DNA of 64,000 nucleotides from an uncultured Lachnoanaerobaculum sp. (lineage in GTDB: Bacteria > Bacillota > Clostridia > Lachnospirales > Lachnospiraceae). Shown one piece after another: positions 59,741-64,000 of the stretch. Position numbers and translations under genes: made by a program. The notes under the pieces are model-generated. The model ran no database searches and was not told where the DNA came from. It saw only the letters and a list, made by a program, of their open reading frames with translations. How positions within the stretch are numbered: position 1 is the stretch's first letter; each line of letters starts with the position of its first letter. The stretch covers positions 1 to 64,000 of the forward strand of contig CAMQCZ010000003.1 in the NCBI GenBank assembly GCA_946999385.1, given 5' to 3'.

Positions 59741-61439
59741 AAATAGCTTTGCACTTACCGACAATGGAGTAAGTGGAAGCATAAAAGCTGGTATATACAG
59801 TTTTTTAGTATTTGTTATCAATATGTTTCCTGCAATTTTATTAATGATTTTAATAGATCAATTTCTCTTAAAGCATGTCATCAGCAGGCAATTTTATGTA
59901 ATATTTTCTATTTTGACTATAATATTTATGCTTATATTATTAAGCCTTGAGTATGAAACTCAATATGATGAAACCTACAAAGAATCGGCAAATTTGAGGA
60001 TTGATTTAGCAAAGAAGCTTTCAGAGCTGGAAATGTCATATTTTTCAAAGCATGATCTTTCAGATCTTGCTCAGAGTATTATGGCAGATGTGTCAGCTAT
60101 AGAGCATGCATCAAGTCATGCTATACCAAAGGCTATAGGCTTTGTTTTCTTTTTACCATTAATCACAGTCTTAATGTTAATAGGAAATTGGAAAATGACT
60201 TTAGCAGCAATAGGGCCTACAGTATTATCATTTATATTTATATTGTTATCAAAAAAATATACTAAGGGACAATTTAATAAATATTATATAAGATTAAGAA
60301 GCAACTCAAAGGCTTTTCAGGAAAGAATTGAGCTTTCAAAGGAAATAAATTCTTTTAATATTTCAGAAAAAATCAGGGAAGCTCTTTATAAAAAGCTTGA
60401 TGATAGTGAAAAAATTCATTGGTTAACGGAAAGAAATAACGCCCTTATTATAATACTATCAGGAATATTCGGTCAAATTTCATTACCTTTAACAATAATT
60501 TCAGGTATTATTTTGATGAAAAATGGAGAAATTTCAATACTTTATTTATTAGGATATATTCTTGCAAGTATGAAAATAAAAGATGTGATAGATGCGAATA
60601 CTGAATTTTTTATGGAAATTTTCTATATAAATTCTGCTGTAAAAAGGATAAATGAAATAAGAAATTCTAAAGTTTTAAAGGGTAAGGATACAGAATTTGA
60701 AAACTTTGATGTCGAAGTTAAAAATGTTGATTTTTCTTACGATAATAAAAAGGTTTTAAATTCAGTGAGCTTTATAGCACCTCAGGGTATGGTAACTGCT
60801 ATTGTAGGAGAATCCGGTTGTGGAAAAACAACACTTTTACGTTTGATTTCAAGACTATATGATTTTGATAGCGGAGAAATTTTAATAGGTAATAAGAATA
60901 TCAAGGAAATATCTACTGAAAGCCTTTATAAGAATATATCAATAGTTTTTCAGGATGTAAAGCTTTTTAATACAAGTATTATGGAAAATATTAGAATTGG
61001 TAGAAAAAATGCAAGTGATGATGAGGTTATAGAGGCTGCAAGGCTTGCAAACTGTGATTTTATTAGTGATTTAAAGGATGGATTTTCAACAAATATAGGA
61101 GAGAATGGAGAACAATTATCAGGTGGAGAACGTCAAAGAATTTCTATTGCAAGAGCATTTTTAAAAGATGCACCAATTCTTATTCTTGATGAAATAGCTT
61201 CAAGTCTGGATGTTGATAATGAAAGAAAAATACAAAAATCTTTGAATAAATTAATAAAGGACAAAACAGTAATAATTATTTCTCATAGGATGAAATCTAT
61301 AGAAAATGCCGACAGAATAGTGGTTTTAAAAGAAGGAAGAGTTGAAAAGGTAGGAAATCATAAGGAATTATTAATTTCAAGTGAAAGTTATATAAATCTT
61401 ATAGAAAAAACTAAGGCTACAGAAAAATTTATTTACTAG
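59724..61439 (+). CDS. ABC exporter half-transporter (permease-ATPase fusion), subunit 2
   Basis: A 571-residue partner of the previous gene. Membrane domain about 1-310; ATPase with Walker A GESGCGKTT, FQDVKLF, signature LSGGERQRIS, Walker B ILILDEIAS with the catalytic Glu, D-loop SSLDVDN and switch His ISHRMKS. Both ATP sites of the heterodimer therefore look complete. ATG 59724 is used (TTG 59721 precedes it); GGAGGG lies six bases upstream. The gene overlaps subunit 1 by 17 bases, suggesting fixed stoichiometry. A stem-loop ends the operon. Confidence 0.92.
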   Translation: MKSFLKNSFALTDNGVSGSIKAGIYSFLVFVINMFPAILLMILIDQFLLKHVISRQFYVIFSILTIIFMLILLSLEYETQYDETYKESANLRIDLAKKLSELEMSYFSKHDLSDLAQSIMADVSAIEHASSHAIPKAIGFVFFLPLITVLMLIGNWKMTLAAIGPTVLSFIFILLSKKYTKGQFNKYYIRLRSNSKAFQERIELSKEINSFNISEKIREALYKKLDDSEKIHWLTERNNALIIILSGIFGQISLPLTIISGIILMKNGEISILYLLGYILASMKIKDVIDANTEFFMEIFYINSAVKRINEIRNSKVLKGKDTEFENFDVEVKNVDFSYDNKKVLNSVSFIAPQGMVTAIVGESGCGKTTLLRLISRLYDFDSGEILIGNKNIKEISTESLYKNISIVFQDVKLFNTSIMENIRIGRKNASDDEVIEAARLANCDFISDLKDGFSTNIGENGEQLSGGERQRISIARAFLKDAPILILDEIASSLDVDNERKIQKSLNKLIKDKTVIIISHRMKSIENADRIVVLKEGRVEKVGNHKELLISSESYINLIEKTKATEKFIY

Positions 61440-61461
61440 AAAAATATTAATAATTTAAAAG

Positions 61462-61519
61462 TAAAGTGCTAAGGATTCTCAGAATATTCAGGCTAGTGAG
61501 ATGATTAGCACTTTATTTT
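61462..61519 (+). terminator. Terminator-like long stem-loop after the ABC operon
   Basis: TAAAGTGCTAA (61462-61472) pairs with TTAGCACTTTA (61505-61515), an 11-bp stem, followed by TTTT. The 32-base loop region contains ATTCTCAGAAT, a small inner hairpin. Confidence 0.75.
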
Positions 61520-61642
61520 AAGATTATTTATAATATTAGTAATATTAAATTGAAATTAAAGCTGTTATATAGAATTTAGCTACTAAAACTTGTTGGACAG
61601 AAATCAAAATTTGTCATACAATAAGTAAGTAAGGAGATAATT

Positions 61643-63265
61643 ATGAAAAATATTAATAAAAAAATGAATAGATCAAAACTTATATTGCCTATATTATTGT
61701 GTATTAGTATCTTTTTATTGTTAGGAACTAAGATGAGATTTGCATATGTTAATTCAGACTCGTTACAGCTGGCAACGCCGACAGAATCAGCTTTGCAAAT
61801 TAAAACTCAAGACTTGGATGAGGATTCTTTAACTTGGACACGTGAAGATTTTAATATTGCTCCTGACGGTAAAACTATTGGATATAGAGCAGATGTTACT
61901 ATTCCTGAAAACCCTCTAACCGGCGAGCATGCACATGTTGCCAATATCAATATTTCTGGATTGAATGAAAGAGGTAAGGAAAAGCTTAAAAAGAACCATC
62001 ATCTTGTAATTCCTGATGGGATAGAGGTTATTAGTGAAGTAGCCTTTATAGGAAAAAAACAAGATCCACCGGATTGCTACATTGATGAGCTTACACTTCC
62101 GCAGTCGCTTCGAGTTATTGAATATGGAGCTTTTGCATATCAAAAAATAAAGGGTACTATCGTTTTTCCAAGTAATATAATTTCCATACATTCAGCAGCA
62201 TTCACAGGAAATATGATAGAAAAAGTAGCTTTTGAGGGAATTATAGATGATAAAGGCAAGCTTAATGAAGTTGATAATAAAAGCTATTATCTTAATGGTA
62301 TTGGAACTGATGCATTTCAAGGTAATAAAATTTCTGAAATAGATATTAAAGGAGATTTAAAGGAATATAAATTTAAAGCTGATATTTCAACACCAAGTGA
62401 AGCTATTTTTGATAATCAGCAGCTTGGAGAATTTACTATTGAAGTTGGAGAAGAATATAAAAGACCATTTATTATCAGGAAGGGTGAAGACATATATAGA
62501 GTTATGGCTATTGAAGGCTTTAAAGAAGATGGTACTCCTGTACAGCTTGAGCAGTCAACTTATTTTAAGAAAAATGAAGAGAATAAATTTGTTGCTATAA
62601 AGACAGGTAAATTAGAAGGTCAGGCTCTTTTATATGATTTATATCATGGTAATTATAGGATTATTGGAACAATACATTTCGTATATAATATAGTACCCAA
62701 AATTCCGGTTCACACAGTTACATTTATTGATGATGGGCAAGTTTATGCTTTAGTAAAAGTAAAAAAAGGAAAATCTATTGATGATAATAGTATTTTAGAA
62801 CAAATTATGCCTCCAAAGCCTAATAAATCAGGCTTAATATTTAAGGAGTGGAATACATTGGAAAATGGAAAGGGAGACACTTTTAATTCTTCATACATTG
62901 TAAATGATAATATGAAAGTTTATGCTATTTATGCTAAAGAATCTATACAAGGAAATGAGCCACAAGCTCCAAAACCTGAGACCGGAAATAATACGTCAGG
63001 ACCAAGCACTACAATATTAGTAAATAAAATACCTGTGAGAAATTTACCAAAGCCTGTTGAAACTGGAATATCAGTACCTGATATTTCACAAAATGAGCTT
63101 AATAATACGACTGATAATATACCTAAGCGAGTAAATACCGGTGATATTTCACATATTCAAAAGGTTCCTAAAACAGGAGTTATTGACACGAGCTTCATTT
63201 TATTAAATATAACTATTTTTTCAATGATGGGTATTATATTCCTAAAAAAAAATAAATTAAAATAA
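61643..63265 (+). CDS. Wall-anchored surface protein with leucine-rich and InlB-type repeats
   Basis: A 540-residue exported protein. The N-terminus is a long signal peptide (Lys/Asn-rich start, hydrophobic ILPILLCISIFLLLG, cleavage near FAYV). The middle has BspA-like LRR_5 units (EVISEVAF, LTLPQSLRVIEYGAFAY, IVFPSNIISIHSAAF). Next is an InlB B-repeat (VTFIDDGQVYALVKVKKG ... MKVYAIYAKE). The C-terminus has a Pro/Thr/Asn-rich linker, a sortase-like VPKTG motif, a hydrophobic segment and a KKNKLK tail, so it is probably covalently attached to the peptidoglycan. Adhesion to host or partner bacteria is a common role of such proteins. Single gene with AAGGAG and a strong terminator. Confidence 0.87.
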   Translation: MKNINKKMNRSKLILPILLCISIFLLLGTKMRFAYVNSDSLQLATPTESALQIKTQDLDEDSLTWTREDFNIAPDGKTIGYRADVTIPENPLTGEHAHVANINISGLNERGKEKLKKNHHLVIPDGIEVISEVAFIGKKQDPPDCYIDELTLPQSLRVIEYGAFAYQKIKGTIVFPSNIISIHSAAFTGNMIEKVAFEGIIDDKGKLNEVDNKSYYLNGIGTDAFQGNKISEIDIKGDLKEYKFKADISTPSEAIFDNQQLGEFTIEVGEEYKRPFIIRKGEDIYRVMAIEGFKEDGTPVQLEQSTYFKKNEENKFVAIKTGKLEGQALLYDLYHGNYRIIGTIHFVYNIVPKIPVHTVTFIDDGQVYALVKVKKGKSIDDNSILEQIMPPKPNKSGLIFKEWNTLENGKGDTFNSSYIVNDNMKVYAIYAKESIQGNEPQAPKPETGNNTSGPSTTILVNKIPVRNLPKPVETGISVPDISQNELNNTTDNIPKRVNTGDISHIQKVPKTGVIDTSFILLNITIFSMMGIIFLKKNKLK

Positions 63266-63296
63266 TGATATATATTTTTTCAAAAAGTCTATTTTT

Positions 63297-63337
63297 GCTA
63301 AAAATGATTCCGATAATTATACCGGAATCATTTTTTT
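63297..63337 (+). terminator. Strong terminator of the surface protein gene
   Basis: AAAATGATTCCG (63301-63312) pairs with CGGAATCATTTT (63323-63334), a perfect 12-bp stem, followed by further T. Confidence 0.93.
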
Positions 63338-63567
63338 ATAATAATATTTTGGGATTTATAGATATAGCCTCTTATATATTTGTGAAGAATAAGTCAGTAT
63401 ATTTTTATATGCTTGATAACTAACTTTAATTTAAAGGATTAATATATTAATAAGATATATTTTTAAAGAATATAGACTAATATCAATCATAATTTAATAT
63501 CAAAATTTTATAATATTTTGATATTTATATATTATATAAAAAAATATAAAAAAATTTATTTTTTCTC

Positions 63568-63596
63568 TTGCAATTAGAAAAAAATTGTGGTATAAA
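63568..63596 (+). promoter_or_regulatory. Strong promoter without an identified gene
   Basis: TTGCAA (63568-63573), 17-base spacer with an extended TGG, TATAAA (63591-63596). The transcript would start near 63603, at the edge of a paired region. Confidence 0.7.
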
Positions 63597-63603
63597 TAAG
63601 GAC

Positions 63604-63653
63604 ATAGGAGTTAATGCTTGATTATATAGGTTTTACAAGATGTCTTCTCCTAT
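63604..63653 (+). other. Possible structured leader RNA
   Basis: ATAGGAG (63604-63610) pairs exactly with CTCCTAT (63647-63653), a 7-bp stem beginning at the predicted transcript start. It is followed by a GACCCCC stretch and then a ribosome site (CAGGAG) with a two-codon frame. I could not match it to a known riboswitch. It may be the leader of a lost or downstream gene. Confidence 0.35.
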
Positions 63654-64000
63654 TCAATTATACTCTGAACGTATGACCCCCATAACTAAATATTAACAGG
63701 AGAATTTATGTTTTAATTGTAAATGTGTTAATAGATAAGATTACAAATTAATAAGATGTAAGGTATGAGATTAATAAAATGATATATTAGATTAATCAGT
63801 ATAATAAAATATAGAAACGATAAAAATATTAAAAATGACAGTTATGCAGTTTTATATTCATTATAAATTATATCTTTTGATATGTATATTTTAGTTATGT
63901 ATAATTTATTAAAAATAATATATTTAGTAAGTTAATTATGATTATTCAAACATTAAAAAAAACTTTTATATTTTTAAAAAAAGTAGTTGCAATATTTTAA

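Larger units (their letters stand above)
63338..64000. other. Terminal AT-rich non-coding region
   Basis: About 660 bases without a credible gene on either strand. It contains a strong promoter (63568-63596) and a possible leader structure (63604-63653). After that, AACAGGAGAATTT precedes an ATG-TTT-TAA minimal frame at 63708, then very AT-rich sequence to the window edge. Confidence 0.6.

Noticed and set aside
63266..64000. CRISPR array or tRNA genes in the terminal gap
   Set aside because: No regular repeats, cloverleaf or CCA ends; only AT-rich sequence with one promoter. No CRISPR or tRNA was seen anywhere in the window.

Overview
The window is a strongly AT-rich bacterial chromosome segment with densely packed genes, nearly all on the + strand. 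Gene content points to an anaerobic, Gram-positive Bacillota of class Clostridia. The evidence is a GerMN lipoprotein, pyruvate phosphate dikinase, an oxygen-independent (cbi-type) cobalamin operon, a YedF/DUF3343 selenium pair, an ECF-type ThiT, sigA-type promoters, a Firmicutes SOS box and a sortase-type surface protein. Sialic acid catabolism, a cell-wall-binding-repeat exoprotein and a BspA-like/InlB-repeat surface protein suggest a host-associated (mouth or gut) Lachnospiraceae-like species. The species cannot be named from the sequence alone.

Layout. 1-5.5 kb: 3' part of a sensor kinase, GerMN lipoprotein, comEC (with a degenerate C-terminal domain) and holA in one tightly overlapping run. 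5.6-7.3 kb: a secreted cell-wall-binding-repeat protein with its own promoter and terminator. 7.4-9.5 kb: ftsH. 9.5-14.8 kb: an independently transcribed structured RNA, then a sialic acid utilisation operon (nanE, ABC importer, nanA). 14.8-18.0 kb: a metal homeostasis operon (DUF6110-like protein, P1B-type ATPase with an atypical SCALK membrane motif, DtxR-family regulator) behind a promoter overlapped by an operator-like palindrome. 18.0-18.8 kb: a gene desert with decayed coding traces.

18.8-23.4 kb: SOS-controlled recA-recX, a recent 1058-bp tandem duplication containing an EamA-family transporter, and yedF-DUF3343. 23.4-31.3 kb: housekeeping genes (bcp, nadE, an rRNA methyltransferase, birA, sigA, queH, HPr, truA, GNAT). 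31.4-33.8 kb: ilvH-ilvC, then a TPP riboswitch and thiT. 33.8-36.4 kb, the only minus-strand genes: a MATE exporter and a URO-D/MtaA-family protein behind a leader terminator whose arm recurs at both ribosome binding sites. 36.4-44.7 kb: a cobalamin operon with a CbiJ-CbiE-CbiT triple fusion; several pathway steps are absent from the window.

44.7-57.2 kb: pepT, apbE with a NusG-II protein, a CDF transporter, ruvAB, yaaA, lepA, hemW, GNAT and ppdK. 57.3-61.5 kb: a tetR-ABC-ABC exporter operon with a consensus promoter and a perfect palindromic operator. 61.6-63.3 kb: a wall-anchored surface protein. 63.3-64.0 kb: non-coding sequence with a strong promoter and a possible structured leader whose gene lies outside or has decayed.

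The most notable items are the unidentified structured RNA before nanE, the DUF6110/SCALK-ATPase/DtxR metal module with its operator, the repeated AGGCTTT element in the MATE leader, the fresh tandem duplication, and the CbiJET fusion. All assignments are by eye from sequence and motifs; no database search was run.
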